In this document: positions 26,492 through 38,801 of the stretch, piece by piece
Position numbering within the stretch: position 1 is the first letter of the stretch
How the letters are laid out: each line of letters begins with the position of its first letter
Assembly: GCF_011617465.1 (NCBI RefSeq)
Contig: NZ_CP050153.1
Location: 992,001 to 1,056,000 of the forward strand
Direction: 5' to 3'
Source of the DNA: Brevibacterium pigmentatum
Lineage (GTDB): Bacteria > Actinomycetota > Actinomycetes > Actinomycetales > Brevibacteriaceae
Length of the DNA stretch: 64,000 nt
Notes under the pieces: generated by a model
Seen by the model: the letters and a program-made list of their open reading frames with translations, nothing else
Told to the model about the DNA's origin: nothing
Database searches by the model: none
Program-made: the position numbers and the translations under genes

Positions 26492-27763
26492 ATGACGACT
26501 TCGCCCGAGCAGGGGTTCCGACGCTCCCGCGGCCTCGACGTTCTGGCCCTGGCCTGCCTCGTCCTCATCGCCGCCTCACTGCGCCCGGCCGCCTCCTCGC
26601 TGGGCCCCGTGCTCTCCGAAGTCACGGACGGATTCTCCCTGGCCGAATGGCAGACCGGTCTGCTCACCGCTCTGCCGGGCCTCGTCTTCGCCATCTGCGG
26701 CATCATCGCCGTGCCCCTGCTCAAACGACTCGGACTGTTCACAGCCCTGGCCATGAGCGCCGCCTTCATCGTCGTAGGCGTCGGCCTGCGCGCGATCGTC
26801 ACCGAATGGGTGGCCTTCGCACTGCTCACGGTCCTCGCCCTGGCCGGAATGTCGATCGGCAACGTCATCCTGCCCGTCTACGTCAAGTCCCGCTTCCCGC
26901 ACCGGCCCACCCTGGGCGCGACGACCTTCACCGTCTCGCTGGGACTCGGTTCGATGCTGCCCTCGCTGCTCACCGCACCACTGGCCGAACAGTTCGGCAG
27001 TTGGCGCTTCGGCCTCGGCTTCTGGATGATCCTGCCCTTCTCCGCGCTCATCACGTGGTCGGTGCTGCGGAGCCTGAAGTCCGTGCCCGTCCTCTCCGGA
27101 CAGGCGGCCGAGCCCGGAGGAGAACGGACCGAAGCACCGCCTCGGCGAGCGGTCTTCACCTCGCCCAAGGCGCGGTACATGGCGATGTTCTTCGGTCTCC
27201 AATCGGCCAATGCCTACCTCCAGTTCGGGTGGCTGCCGCAGATCTACCGCGACGCCGGACTCGACCCGTTCCTCGCCGGGATCATGCTCACGATCGTGAC
27301 CTTCGGCGGTCTGCCGGGCGGATTCCTCGCTCCGCAGATCATCGTGCGGGGCATCGCCCCGCGCCCCTTTCTCGTCTCCTTCGGCGCCAGCGCCGTCGCC
27401 GGCTATACAGGACTGCTGCTCAGCCCGGCCACCACTCCCTGGCTGTGGGCGGTTCTGCTCGGCTACGGCGGATTCGCGTTCCCCGCCGCGCTGGCGCTCA
27501 TCACCTCTCGGACCCGCGAGGTCTCGGTCACGGCCTCGACGTCGGCTTTCGTGCAGTCGTCGGGCTATGTGCTCGCCGCGCTGTGTCCGCTGGCCGTGGG
27601 CGGACTGCTCGGCGTCACCGGCGGTTGGCAGGTGCCGCTGTGGTTCATGGTCATCATCTCCGCGCTCATGACGATCACCGGCTGGCTGTCGGCGGGTCCG
27701 GGGACCGTCGACGACGAACTGGCGCCGACTTCCGGGCACAGTGGCACCGGCGAGGCAAAGTGA
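26492..27763 (+). CDS. MFS transporter, CynX/NimT-like
   Basis: A 423-residue, 12-TM permease whose first segment LALACLVLIAASLRPAASSLGPVL carries the LRP...S..P pattern of the cyanate/nitroimidazole (CynX/NimT) branch of MFS. The central loop is short and charged. Divergently paired with a cytosine-deaminase-like amidohydrolase, so it may import that enzyme's substrate. AAAGGATGAGG precedes the ATG. Together with the amidohydrolase it interrupts the usual tilS-hpt order. Confidence 0.88.
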   Translation: MTTSPEQGFRRSRGLDVLALACLVLIAASLRPAASSLGPVLSEVTDGFSLAEWQTGLLTALPGLVFAICGIIAVPLLKRLGLFTALAMSAAFIVVGVGLRAIVTEWVAFALLTVLALAGMSIGNVILPVYVKSRFPHRPTLGATTFTVSLGLGSMLPSLLTAPLAEQFGSWRFGLGFWMILPFSALITWSVLRSLKSVPVLSGQAAEPGGERTEAPPRRAVFTSPKARYMAMFFGLQSANAYLQFGWLPQIYRDAGLDPFLAGIMLTIVTFGGLPGGFLAPQIIVRGIAPRPFLVSFGASAVAGYTGLLLSPATTPWLWAVLLGYGGFAFPAALALITSRTREVSVTASTSAFVQSSGYVLAALCPLAVGGLLGVTGGWQVPLWFMVIISALMTITGWLSAGPGTVDDELAPTSGHSGTGEAK

Positions 27764-27810
27764 CCCATAATGGAATCTCAAGGACCCGTTTCTGAGGAGA
27801 ATCGACACTC

Positions 27811-28362
27811 GTGGACATCAACGATCTCGGCAATGACATCGAAAAAGTACTCGTCTCGGAAGAGCAGATAGCCGCACGACTCGTTGAATTGGCCGCCGCC
27901 ATCGATGAAGACTACAAAGACAAGGACATCCTCCTCGTCGGCGTCCTCAAGGGGGCCGTCATGGTCATGGCCGACCTTGCCCGTGCCCTGCATTCGCCGG
28001 TGACGATGGACTGGATGGCCGTGTCCTCGTACGGATCGGGCACGAAGTCGTCCGGCGTCGTGCGGATCCTCAAGGACCTCGACACCGACCTCACCGACCG
28101 CCACGTCCTCATCGTCGAAGACATCATCGACTCCGGTCTCACTCTGTCCTGGCTGGTCCAGAACCTGCGCACCCGCGGAGCGACCACCGTCGAGATCTGC
28201 ACGATGCTGCGCAAGCCCGAAGCCGTCAAGGTCGACATCGACGTCAAGTACGTCGGCTTCGATGTGCCCAACGAATTCGTCATCGGCTACGGCCTCGACT
28301 ACGCGGAGAAGTACCGCAACGTGCCGTTCGTTGCGACACTGGCTCAGCACGTCTACAGCTGA
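27811..28362 (+). CDS. hpt: hypoxanthine phosphoribosyltransferase
   Basis: A 183-residue purine salvage enzyme making IMP/GMP from hypoxanthine/guanine and PRPP. The PRPP-binding loop is VLIVEDIIDSGLTL (near residues 105-118); the N-terminal VGVLKGAVMVMADL and the SSYGSGTKSSG catalytic loop are present. GTG start behind GAGGAG. It sits just upstream of ftsH, the standard actinobacterial order. Confidence 0.96.
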   Translation: MDINDLGNDIEKVLVSEEQIAARLVELAAAIDEDYKDKDILLVGVLKGAVMVMADLARALHSPVTMDWMAVSSYGSGTKSSGVVRILKDLDTDLTDRHVLIVEDIIDSGLTLSWLVQNLRTRGATTVEICTMLRKPEAVKVDIDVKYVGFDVPNEFVIGYGLDYAEKYRNVPFVATLAQHVYS

Positions 28363-28542
28363 GCCTGACCGCATCGCATCTTTACGCCCGCGGCGAACCC
28401 GGGCAGGGTCCGGGGTCTGTGACGGAATAGATTCGCCATGCATTCGGGCTATAGGGGTGCGAAGTACTAGGCTGTGGGGGATGTTCCCAGGCAGCCTCGG
28501 TAGCCTGAAACGGTTGCCCACATCTTTTTCCTGAGAGGACTT

Positions 28543-30716
<2,174 letters not shown>

Positions 30717-30717
<1 letters not shown>

Positions 30718-31340
30718 TGGCCGATATCGAAGAGGTCTCCGCCGGTCTCGGCCCCGCCCCTTCGGGGCAGGAGAACAAGGTCGACCAGGAGCGCATCGCC
30801 GCTGCCGTGCGTGAGATCCTCATCGCCGTCGGCGAAGATCCCGACCGGGAGGGTCTGTTGGAGACACCGGGCCGAGTGGCTCGGGCCTATGAGGAGATCT
30901 TCGCCGGACTCCACCGCGACCCGGCGGAAGTCCTTGACGTCACCTTCGACATCAGCCACGAGGAACTCGTCCTCGTCCGCGATATCGACCTGTACTCCAC
31001 CTGCGAACACCACCTCGTTCCCTTCCACGGTGTCGCCCACATCGGCTACATTCCGAGCAAGAACGGCAAGGTCACGGGACTGTCCAAACTGGCCCGCCTC
31101 GTCGAGATCTACGCCCGTCGCCCACAGGTGCAGGAACGTCTGACCTCGCAGATCGCCGATGCCCTCGTCGACCACCTCGACCCGCAGGGCGTCATCGTCG
31201 TCGTCGAAGCCGAACACCTGTGCATGACCATGCGCGGCGTCCGCAAACCCGGCGCCTCGACGATCACCTCGGCCGTGCGCGGGCAGCTGCGCGAAAGCGC
31301 CTCCCGAGCAGAAGCGATGAGTCTCATCCTCGGTCGCTGA
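30717..31340 (+). CDS. folE: GTP cyclohydrolase I
   Basis: A 207-residue enzyme for the first step of tetrahydrofolate synthesis (GTP to dihydroneopterin triphosphate). Motifs: [40 protein letters not shown] (zinc Cys and His), [10 protein letters not shown] and [12 protein letters not shown] (third zinc ligand). Overlaps ftsH by 1 nt and is followed by folP and folBK. Confidence 0.97.
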
Positions 31341-31362
31341 GGCCAGAACACGGATCACAGCG

Positions 31363-32241
31363 ATGGACGAAACAGCCGCGAAGACGACGCAGATCATGGG
31401 CGTCCTCAACGTCACCCCCGACTCCTTCTCCGACGGAGGACTGTGGTTCGACCACGACCGGGCCGTCGCCCACGGACTCGAACTCATGGCCAATGGTGCC
31501 GACATCATCGATGTCGGAGGCGAGTCGACGCGTCCGGGATCGGCCCGCGTCGACGAAGCCGAAGAGCTGCGCCGAGTCGTCCCGGTCGTCCGTGAGCTCG
31601 CCGCAGCCGGAGCCGTCATCAGCGTCGACACGATGCGTGCCCAGGTCGCCGCGGAATCCCTGGCAGCCGGGGCCCACATCATCAACGACGTCTCCGCCGG
31701 GCAGTCGGATCCCACCATGCTCAGCGTCGCCGCCGAGACCAGAGCACCCATCGTGCTCATGCACTGGCGCGGCTACCTCGATCAGGCCTCGGCGACCTTC
31801 CACTACGACGATGTCGTCGCCGAGGTGATCGCTGAACTGCGCACCCGCATCGACGAAGCCATCGCCGTGGGCGTCGAACCGGCGAACATCATCGTCGACC
31901 CCGGCCTCGGATTCTCGAAGAACGCCGAACACAACTGGCAGCTGCTCTCCGCTCTCGACGCATTCTCCGCCCTCGACCACCGGCTCCTCGTCGCCGCCAG
32001 CCGGAAGCGCTTCATCGCCTCCCTGCTCAGCCCCGACGACCCGAAGCAGGCCGAACAGGCGGCGAAGGATCAGGCCACGGCCACGATCTCCGCGATCTCC
32101 GCACAGGCCGGCGCCTGGGCGGTCCGCGTCCACGATCCGGCCACCTCGGCGGTCGCCTGCAAGGTCATCGCCGCGGTCAGGGAACACTCCGCAGCCGCGA
32201 ACCACGCAACGAATGCCGGCACCGATGGAGCCGGGCGATGA
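31363..32241 (+). CDS. folP: dihydropteroate synthase
   Basis: A 292-residue TIM-barrel enzyme joining p-aminobenzoate to the pterin; the sulfonamide target. Signature IMGVLNVTPDSFSDGG near the N-terminus, then DVGGESTRPGS, ISVDT, INDVSAG, DPGLGFSKN and ASRKRF. Overlaps the next gene as ATGA. Confidence 0.97.
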   Translation: MDETAAKTTQIMGVLNVTPDSFSDGGLWFDHDRAVAHGLELMANGADIIDVGGESTRPGSARVDEAEELRRVVPVVRELAAAGAVISVDTMRAQVAAESLAAGAHIINDVSAGQSDPTMLSVAAETRAPIVLMHWRGYLDQASATFHYDDVVAEVIAELRTRIDEAIAVGVEPANIIVDPGLGFSKNAEHNWQLLSALDAFSALDHRLLVAASRKRFIASLLSPDDPKQAEQAAKDQATATISAISAQAGAWAVRVHDPATSAVACKVIAAVREHSAAANHATNAGTDGAGR

Positions 32242-33194
32242 CCGGCACCGAGGCGGCCCCCGACCGCATCGAACTGCGCGGACTCACGGTGCGCGGCAAC
32301 CACGGCGTCTTCGACTTCGAGAAGCGCGAGGGTCAGGACTTCGTCATCGACGTCACCCTCCACACCTCGGTGGAGCGTGCCGCCGCCACCGACGACCTCG
32401 CCGAGACGATCCACTACGGTGAACTCGCCGAGGAAGTCGCGGGAATCGTCGAGAACAACACCTTCGACCTCATCGAAACCCTGGCCGAACGGATCGCCGA
32501 CCACTGCCTGAGCCTGTGCGAACACGTCGAAGTCGTCGTCCACAAACCCTCCGCACCGATCCAACGGACCTTCGACGATGTGCGCATCCGCGTCGAACGA
32601 GACCGCCGTACCCCCGCAGCCGCCTCGGTGGGGGACTCCGCTGCGACCGCGAACTCCGTGCACGCTGCGGGCGGTGCGGACGATGGGGAGACCGCAGCGT
32701 ATCTCAGCCTCGGGGCGAACCTCGGCGAAGCCGCGGACACCCTCGACCAGGCGGTGGCCGCCCTCGACCGGCACCCGGACATCACCGTCACCGCCCGGTC
32801 CTCACTCTTCCGCACCGCACCCTGGGGCGGAGTCGAACAGGACGACTTCCTCAACCTCGGAGTGCTCGTGAGCACCACGCTGCCGGCTCTCGAACTGCTC
32901 TCGGTGGCCCAGGGGATCGAAGTCGCCTGCGGGCGGACGCGTGAACTGAGGTGGGGACCGCGCACCCTCGACATCGACCTCATCCGCTTCGGAGACGAGG
33001 AAGCAGAGCTGCGCAGCCAGACCCCGCGACTGACCCTGCCGCACCCACGCGCCCATGAACGCGCCTTCGTCCTCGCCCCCTGGGCCGAACTCGTCGGAGA
33101 CACACTCATCGACACCCCACAGGGGCGCCGCCCCATCAGCGCGGTTCTGGCCGACCTCGACGACCAGGACATCTCCCGGATCACCTCTGGATAA
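32238..33194 (+). CDS. folBK: bifunctional dihydroneopterin aldolase / HPPK
   Basis: A 318-residue fusion. Residues about 1-120 are FolB (ELRGLTVRGNHGVFDFEKREGQDFVIDV, then LIETLAERIADHCL). A 25-residue Ala-rich linker follows, then FolK (YLSLGANLGEA, RSSLFRTAPWGGVEQDDFLN, and WGPRTLDIDLIRFG with the metal-binding aspartates). It makes 6-hydroxymethyl-dihydropterin and pyrophosphorylates it, feeding FolP encoded just upstream. Confidence 0.95.
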   Translation: MTGTEAAPDRIELRGLTVRGNHGVFDFEKREGQDFVIDVTLHTSVERAAATDDLAETIHYGELAEEVAGIVENNTFDLIETLAERIADHCLSLCEHVEVVVHKPSAPIQRTFDDVRIRVERDRRTPAAASVGDSAATANSVHAAGGADDGETAAYLSLGANLGEAADTLDQAVAALDRHPDITVTARSSLFRTAPWGGVEQDDFLNLGVLVSTTLPALELLSVAQGIEVACGRTRELRWGPRTLDIDLIRFGDEEAELRSQTPRLTLPHPRAHERAFVLAPWAELVGDTLIDTPQGRRPISAVLADLDDQDISRITSG

Positions 33195-33222
33195 CCGCCC
33201 GCGATCTGAGAGACTGGGAACC

Positions 33223-33684
33223 ATGCAGAGAACCGCGTCGTCCACCCTCGCCGTCTGGGCCGTCATCGGCACGGTTCTCGCGATCGTGGTCGACGTGGTG
33301 CTCGAAAGCCAAGGGTTCTCACTGCCCGGACTGCCGTGGTTCGCCGTCATCGGCATGCTCGTCCTCGCCGCCATCCTGTTCCTGCTCGGCTGGCCCATCA
33401 AGAAGTGGAACGACGGGGACCGGACGAAGGAGATCGACCCGCTCCAAGCGGCGAGAGTTGCGATCATGGCCAAGGCCAGCGCCCTGACCGGTGCCGGACT
33501 CTCCGGCTGGTATCTCGGCAACGCGGGGTACTACTTCCTGTCGGCCCCGGGGATCCGCAACGATCTGGCCGCAGGTATGCTTGTCGCAATGATCTCCGCC
33601 GCAGTGCTCATGATCGTCGGAATGATCGTCGAGGGATTCTGCGAGATCCCACCTCAAGACCCGCCGGGAGCTGAAACAGCATGA
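33223..33684 (+). CDS. DUF3180 membrane protein
   Basis: A 153-residue protein with four hydrophobic segments (TLAVWAVIGTVLAIVVDVV, WFAVIGMLVLAAILFLLGW, a third around residues 80-105, and a last one ending near 140). It belongs to the actinobacterial DUF3180 family, found right after folK; function unknown. I use ATG 33223 because the upstream extension lies inside folBK. Overlaps the next gene as ATGA. Confidence 0.88.
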   Translation: MQRTASSTLAVWAVIGTVLAIVVDVVLESQGFSLPGLPWFAVIGMLVLAAILFLLGWPIKKWNDGDRTKEIDPLQAARVAIMAKASALTGAGLSGWYLGNAGYYFLSAPGIRNDLAAGMLVAMISAAVLMIVGMIVEGFCEIPPQDPPGAETA

Positions 33685-34181
33685 ACCGCGACCTCTCCTT
33701 CTCCATCGGAGCCGATGTGCCCTTCAACCGGGTCAGCCCGAAGTACGGGCTGAAGGAGGTCCTGGCCTCACTGACGCTGCTCGTTCCGCTGCTCGTCGCC
33801 GCACTGGTCTTCGCGATCATCTTCACCTCCGAGGTGCCGTGGCTGCATCTGATCTGGGTCGCGGTCCTCGTCTACGGCATCATCTCGACGATCGTCATCC
33901 TCCGCCAGGCTCGCGCCATCGGATATGCCGAACGCGAGGACGACCTGCTCGTCCGTCGTGGCATCATGTTCCACCGCGCCACTGTCGTGCCCTACGGCCG
34001 GCTCCAGTTCGTCGACGTCGACGCCGGCCCCATCGACCGGATGTTCGGCCTGGCCACCGTCAAACTCCACACCGCCTCGGCCGCGACCGACGCGACGATC
34101 CCCGGATTGCCCCGCGCCGAAGCCGATCGCCTGCGCGACAGCCTCGCCGGACTCGGCCAGGCCAACCTCGCCGGACTGTGA
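33681..34181 (+). CDS. bacterial PH-domain (YdbS-like) membrane protein
   Basis: A 166-residue protein with two adjacent TM segments (about residues 30-52 and 57-75) followed by one bPH2/DUF304 domain (YAEREDDLLVRRGIMFHRATVVPYGRLQFVDVDAGPIDRMFG). In Bacillus, YdbS/YdbT-like pairs have been linked to membrane stress and bacteriocin tolerance. It is coupled to DUF3180 upstream and to the larger PH-domain gene downstream. Confidence 0.88.
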   Translation: MNRDLSFSIGADVPFNRVSPKYGLKEVLASLTLLVPLLVAALVFAIIFTSEVPWLHLIWVAVLVYGIISTIVILRQARAIGYAEREDDLLVRRGIMFHRATVVPYGRLQFVDVDAGPIDRMFGLATVKLHTASAATDATIPGLPRAEADRLRDSLAGLGQANLAGL

Positions 34182-34183
34182 CC

Positions 34184-36058
34184 ATGAGCGACGAACCCTG
34201 GTTCGACAACCCGGATTCCACCACCGAGGCGGCCGCACCGGAGGTCTGGCACCGCGTACATCCGCTGACGCCGATCCTCGAGAGCCTCGGCGTCCTCATC
34301 GGTATCTTCATCGCCGCGGCCTACGGTCTGCAGAACTTCTTCCAGAGCGCGGTCGAAGACCTGGCCTCGGGTCGTTCCGTCAACCTCACCTTCGCCGAAT
34401 GGCTGGGCGCCCATCCGCTGGTGATCCTCGCTGTCGTCGGCGGGATCGTCCTCGTCCTCCTGCTCACCGCTCTCTTCAGCTGGTTGGCGTGGCGCGTCAT
34501 GGGCTACCGCGTCGATGCCGAAGCGATCTACTATCGGCGCGGACTGCTGTCGAAGAAGCTGCGCAAGGCCCGACTCGACCGCGTGCAGTCGATCGACCTG
34601 CAGCAGAAGCTGCTGCCGCGCCTGCTGGGAATGGCCGAACTCGTCTTCGACGTCGCCGGGGGCACCGACTCGAACATCTCCCTGAAGTACCTGTCGAAGA
34701 AGCGGGCCGAAGAGCTGCGCGACGAACTGCTGGCCGCCGTCCGCTCCCGCAGGCAGGGATACACCCGCACCGAGGCGGCTCCCGGCACACCTGGATCCGC
34801 TTCGTCGACGTCCGCGTCGGCTGGTGCCGGTTCGGCCGGGTCCGAGGCTGCAGCCGATGGTGCGGCAGCGAATCTCGCCGCGGGACCGTCCTGGCCGGCC
34901 ATGACGGGCGCCGCCGACGACGACGGCGGCACCTCAGGGGCCAGCGGGCAGGCCGGAGCCGATCTCTCGGTTCCCGAACGGGGCGGCGACAGCCTCGGTG
35001 TGCGGCTGACCAAACGGTTGGGGTCCCTTGCCGATGAAGTCTCCGGTGAAGCCGAATCGAGCCTCGGCGATCTGCTCGCCCCGTACAACCTCAGTCCGCG
35101 GGTGGGTGACGAGGGTGAGATCATCCGGGTGCCCGTCCACCGGGTCGTCGTCTCCTCCCTGCTCAAGACCGAGACCCTGGTGTCCGTGGGCGTCGTCATC
35201 GTCGTCGTCATCACGGCGATCGTGCTCTTGGCCTTCGGCATCAAGGAAGCGTTCATCCCGATCCTCGTCGGTGTTCTGCCCGGTGTCTTCGCGGCGTTCT
35301 CCGTGTTCCGGAAGAACCTCGACAATGCGAACTTCGTCGTCCGCCTCGGCGAGAACGGGCTGGCCGTCAACCACGGACTCTTCTCCACCTCCCGCAAGGT
35401 CATTCCGCTCGACCGGATCCAGGCAGTGGCACTGCACCAGCCGCTGCTGTGGCGGTGGGCCGGCTGGTGGGAGGCCCAATTCAACATCGCCAGCGACGGC
35501 GGCAAAACCGAATCGAACCTGCTGCTGCCCGTCGGCGACATCGACCAGGCCCTGCTCATGGTCGGACTCTCCCTGCCTGACCCGCAGCTGCCCGAGGACA
35601 TCGGCGCCGACACCCTGGTGCGCTCGGCGATGTACGACCGGAAGTCCGCCGACCCGAACGCGGACGCGGCCGAAGCGCTGTTCCACCCGCAGCCGCGATC
35701 GTCGCGACTGGTCGATCCGTTCGTGTGGAAACGGCGGGCCTATGCGCTCACCGAATCGATGCTCGTGCTGCGCCTGGGCATCCTCGACCGCCGAGTCGAC
35801 TTCGTGCCCCATGTCCGCGTCCAGTCCCTGAGCTACTATCAGGGACCGCTGATGCGGGCGCTGAAACTTGGGTCGGTGGCCGTGCATTCGACCGCCGGCC
35901 CCATCACCCCGCTCGTGAAGCATCAGAGCGCGGACGGAGCCAAACGCTTCTTCACCGAACATGCCGAGCGCACTCGGATCGCCCGCCAGACCTTCGACGC
36001 GGCCGCGAAGAGCGGCCACACCAACCGCACACGGACCCCCGAGGAGGACGAAGGATGA
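34184..36058 (+). CDS. multi-PH-domain (YdbT-like) membrane protein
   Basis: A 624-residue partner of the preceding protein. It has paired TM segments near residues 28-48 and 72-96, a first bPH2 domain (YRVDAEAIYYRRGLLSKKLRKARLDRVQSIDL), and an Ala/Gly-rich cytoplasmic linker of about 100 residues. A second TM pair near 335-375, a second PH domain (ENGLAVNHGLFSTSRKVIPLDRIQAV) and a third PH domain near the end (LRLGILDRRVDFVPHVRVQSL) follow. GTG 34178, overlapping the previous stop, is an alternative start. Its stop overlaps the DUF2520 gene as ATGA. Confidence 0.88.
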   Translation: MSDEPWFDNPDSTTEAAAPEVWHRVHPLTPILESLGVLIGIFIAAAYGLQNFFQSAVEDLASGRSVNLTFAEWLGAHPLVILAVVGGIVLVLLLTALFSWLAWRVMGYRVDAEAIYYRRGLLSKKLRKARLDRVQSIDLQQKLLPRLLGMAELVFDVAGGTDSNISLKYLSKKRAEELRDELLAAVRSRRQGYTRTEAAPGTPGSASSTSASAGAGSAGSEAAADGAAANLAAGPSWPAMTGAADDDGGTSGASGQAGADLSVPERGGDSLGVRLTKRLGSLADEVSGEAESSLGDLLAPYNLSPRVGDEGEIIRVPVHRVVVSSLLKTETLVSVGVVIVVVITAIVLLAFGIKEAFIPILVGVLPGVFAAFSVFRKNLDNANFVVRLGENGLAVNHGLFSTSRKVIPLDRIQAVALHQPLLWRWAGWWEAQFNIASDGGKTESNLLLPVGDIDQALLMVGLSLPDPQLPEDIGADTLVRSAMYDRKSADPNADAAEALFHPQPRSSRLVDPFVWKRRAYALTESMLVLRLGILDRRVDFVPHVRVQSLSYYQGPLMRALKLGSVAVHSTAGPITPLVKHQSADGAKRFFTEHAERTRIARQTFDAAAKSGHTNRTRTPEEDEG

Positions 36059-36945
36059 GCCAGGGCGACGCACCGAGGCTGGGCATCGGAATCATCGGCT
36101 GCGGCCGAGTCGGAGCCAGCATCGGAGCCGCTTGGAGGCAGGCCGGGCACGCGATCATCGGTGTCAGCGCCACCTCGGCGGCGAGCCGCGAACGCGCCGA
36201 GGAGATGCTTCCCGGAGTGCCCGTCCTCGACCCGGACGAGATCACCGAACGCGCCGAACTCGTGCTCATCGCCGTCCCCGATGACGAGATCGTCCCCTTG
36301 GTGACCGGTCTGGCGAACCTCGGACGCATCCACGCCGGGCAGATCCTCATGCACTGCTCCGGCCGGTACGGCACCGACGTCCTCGAAGCCGGGACCAGCC
36401 TCGGCGCTCTGCCCATCGCTCTGCACCCGTCCCTGACGTTCACCGGAACCGAGGTCGATCTCAGCCGCCTGCGCCAGGCGACGATCGCTGTCACGGCACC
36501 GGCGCCGATCCGTCCGGTAGGGGAGGCCCTCGTCGTCGAGCTCGGTGCCGAACCGATCGATATCGCCGAGGCGGACCGCCCCCTGTACCACGCGGCCATC
36601 ACCCATGCGTCGAACCATTCGATCACGATCCTCACCGAAGCCATGGAGCTGCTCGCCGAGGCGGGGGTCGCCGACCCGTCGGCGGTTCTCCACACCCTCG
36701 TCGATGCCAGCGTCGCAAACACCATGCAGAACGGACCCAAGGCGCTGACCGGACCGATCAGCCGCGGTGATGTCGGAACCGTCGAGGCGCACCTGGCGGC
36801 GCTGAGCGAATTCAGCCTCAGCCGGTCGAACCCGTCCGTGCGCAACAGCTACATCGCACTCGCCCGCTCGACGGCCGCGAAGGCCCTGGCGATGGGACGG
36901 ATCACCGAAGCCCAGGCACAGCAGATCCTGACCGCTCTGGACTGA
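36055..36945 (+). CDS. Rossmann-fold and DUF2520 domain protein
   Basis: A 296-residue dehydrogenase-like protein. N-terminal NAD(P)-binding motif GIIGCGRVGASIGAAWRQAGH (residues 12 on), then VLIAVPDDEIVPLV and ALHPSLTFTG; the C-terminal half is DUF2520, predicted helical. In many actinobacteria it lies just upstream of panC, but no panC is found here and lysS follows instead. The substrate is unknown; relation to ketopantoate or imine reductases is only structural. Confidence 0.88.
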   Translation: MSQGDAPRLGIGIIGCGRVGASIGAAWRQAGHAIIGVSATSAASRERAEEMLPGVPVLDPDEITERAELVLIAVPDDEIVPLVTGLANLGRIHAGQILMHCSGRYGTDVLEAGTSLGALPIALHPSLTFTGTEVDLSRLRQATIAVTAPAPIRPVGEALVVELGAEPIDIAEADRPLYHAAITHASNHSITILTEAMELLAEAGVADPSAVLHTLVDASVANTMQNGPKALTGPISRGDVGTVEAHLAALSEFSLSRSNPSVRNSYIALARSTAAKALAMGRITEAQAQQILTALD

Positions 36946-36989
36946 TCGCCGAATTCCCCCGTACGGCCCGTCCACGGTAGCCTTGAAGC

Positions 36990-38549
36990 ATGGCGAACAC
37001 CGACTCGAAGACACCTGAGAACGCAGACCTTTCACCCGAACACCTCGATCCGGAACAGATCCGGATCCGAAAGGACAAGCGCCAGCGTCTCCTCGATGAC
37101 GGAACCGACGCCTACCCCGTCTCGGTGCCCCGCACCCACAGCCTCGCCGAGGTCCGCACCGCCCATGACGGACTCGAAGCGGGGGAGGAGACCGACGACA
37201 TCGTCGGCGTCATCGGCCGCGTCGTCTTCGTCCGCACCACCGGCAAACTCTGCTTCGTCACCCTGCAGGCCGGTGACGGCACCCGCCTGCAGGGCATGCT
37301 CTCGCTGCGCGAAGTCGGACAGGAGCGCCTGGATGACTTCAAGACCGACGTCGACCTCGGCGACTTCCTGTTCCTGCACGGCCGCGTCATCAAGTCCAAG
37401 CGCGGTGAGGTCTCCGTGCTCGCGGACTCCTGGACCATGGCATCGAAGGCCATCCGCCCGCTGCCCGGCCTGCACACCGAACTCGCAGAGGACACCCGCG
37501 TCCGTCAGCGCTACCTCGACCTCATCACCCGCGAACAGGCTCGCGAGACCATGCTCACGCGTTCGAAGGTGATGTCGTCGCTGCGGCGGACCTTCGCCGA
37601 CCAGGACTTCGTCGAGATCGAGACGCCGATGCTGCAGACCATGCACGGCGGAGCCTCGGCGCGCCCGTTCAAGACGCATATGAACGCCTACGACATCGAC
37701 ATGTACCTGCGCATCGCCCCCGAGCTGTTCCTCAAGCGGGCGATCGTCGGCGGAATCGAGAACGTCTTCGAGATCAACCGCAACTTCCGCAACGAGGGAG
37801 CAGACTCCACTCATTCCCCGGAGTTCGCGATGCTCGAGGCCTACCAGTCCTTCGGCGACTACCACTCGATCGCCGATCTGACGAAGACCCTCATCCAGAA
37901 CGCCGCCCAGGAAGCCACCGGATCGCTCGTCGTCACTCTCGACGACGGCACCGAATACGACTTCGGCGGAGACTGGCCGGTTGTGAGCATGTACGACTCC
38001 CTGTCCGAGGAATCCGGCGTCGAGGTGACCCCGGAGACCGGTCTGGACGTCCTCGACAAGATCGCCGCCGACAACAACGTCGACCTGGGCGGTGTCTTCC
38101 GCTCCCACGGAAAGTACGTCGAAGAGCTGTGGGAGCACTTCTACCAGGACAAGCTTTGGGCTCCGACCTTCGTCACCGATTTCCCCGTCGACACCTCACC
38201 TCTGGTGCGTGAGCACCGGACGAAGAAGGGCGTCGTGGAGAAGTGGGATCTGTACGTGCGCGGCTTCGAGTTGGCCACCGGCTATTCGGAGCTCGTCGAC
38301 CCGATCATCCAGCGTCAGCGCTTCGAAGCTCAGGCTGCGGACGCCGCTCGCGGTGACGACGAGGCGATGGGCCTCGACGAGGACTTCCTCATGGCGATGG
38401 AGCACGGAATGCCGCCGACCGGCGGAATGGGAATGGGCCTCGATCGTCTGCTCATGGCACTGACAGGTCTGGGAATCCGCGAAACCATTCTGTTCCCATT
38501 CACTAAGCCTCTGGCTTCTTCGCAAGAGGATTCGGCTCAGGAGGGCTGA
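36990..38549 (+). CDS. lysS: lysyl-tRNA synthetase, class II
   Basis: A 519-residue enzyme that charges tRNA-Lys. An OB-fold anticodon-binding domain ([18 protein letters not shown]) occupies the N-terminal 140 residues. Class II motif 1 precedes [21 protein letters not shown]; motif 2 is [21 protein letters not shown]; motif 3 is [24 protein letters not shown]. Length is standard. Confidence 0.97.
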   Translation: MANTDSKTPENADLSPEHLDPEQIRIRKDKRQRLLDDGTDAYPVSVPRTHSLAEVRTAHDGLEAGEETDDIVGVIGRVVFVRTTGKLCFVTLQAGDGTRLQGMLSLREVGQERLDDFKTDVDLGDFLFLHGRVIKSKRGEVSVLADSWTMASKAIRPLPGLHTELAEDTRVRQRYLDLITREQARETMLTRSKVMSSLRRTFADQDFVEIETPMLQTMHGGASARPFKTHMNAYDIDMYLRIAPELFLKRAIVGGIENVFEINRNFRNEGADSTHSPEFAMLEAYQSFGDYHSIADLTKTLIQNAAQEATGSLVVTLDDGTEYDFGGDWPVVSMYDSLSEESGVEVTPETGLDVLDKIAADNNVDLGGVFRSHGKYVEELWEHFYQDKLWAPTFVTDFPVDTSPLVREHRTKKGVVEKWDLYVRGFELATGYSELVDPIIQRQRFEAQAADAARGDDEAMGLDEDFLMAMEHGMPPTGGMGMGLDRLLMALTGLGIRETILFPFTKPLASSQEDSAQEG

Positions 38550-38555
38550 TTTACG

Positions 38556-38801
38556 ATGTTGGATATCATCAAAGCGCTGCTCCCGTCGATCTGTGTGGGA
38601 TTGCTGTTCTGGTATGTGTTCCGGAGTATTGTCCGCGCAGATCGCAATGAACGCCAACAGGTTGATAAATACTATTCAGAGATCGACGTTAGCGGAATCG
38701 ACGATAATCCGGAAACGGATGTTAAGATGACAGCGACAAAATCCTCTGATTATGAAAAGAGTGAACATGGCAAGGGAAATGCGCCTCGTTCTCACGGATG
38801 A
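38556..38801 (+). CDS. small single-pass membrane protein overlapping lsr2
   Basis: An 81-residue product: one N-terminal TM helix (about residues 4-24, ALLPSICVGLLFWYVFRSIV), then a polar, acidic tail. AGGAGGG lies 10 bp before the ATG, so translation is credible. I know no named family. It starts 6 bp after lysS and runs 35 bp into lsr2 in another frame. Its second half is AT-rich for this window and probably doubles as the lsr2 promoter. Confidence 0.6.
   Translation: MLDIIKALLPSICVGLLFWYVFRSIVRADRNERQQVDKYYSEIDVSGIDDNPETDVKMTATKSSDYEKSEHGKGNAPRSHG

Noticed and set aside
33839..34183. Long N-terminal extension of the YdbT-like protein
   Set aside because: It is an out-of-frame reading of the YdbS-like gene; coupling at 34178-34184 gives the right start.
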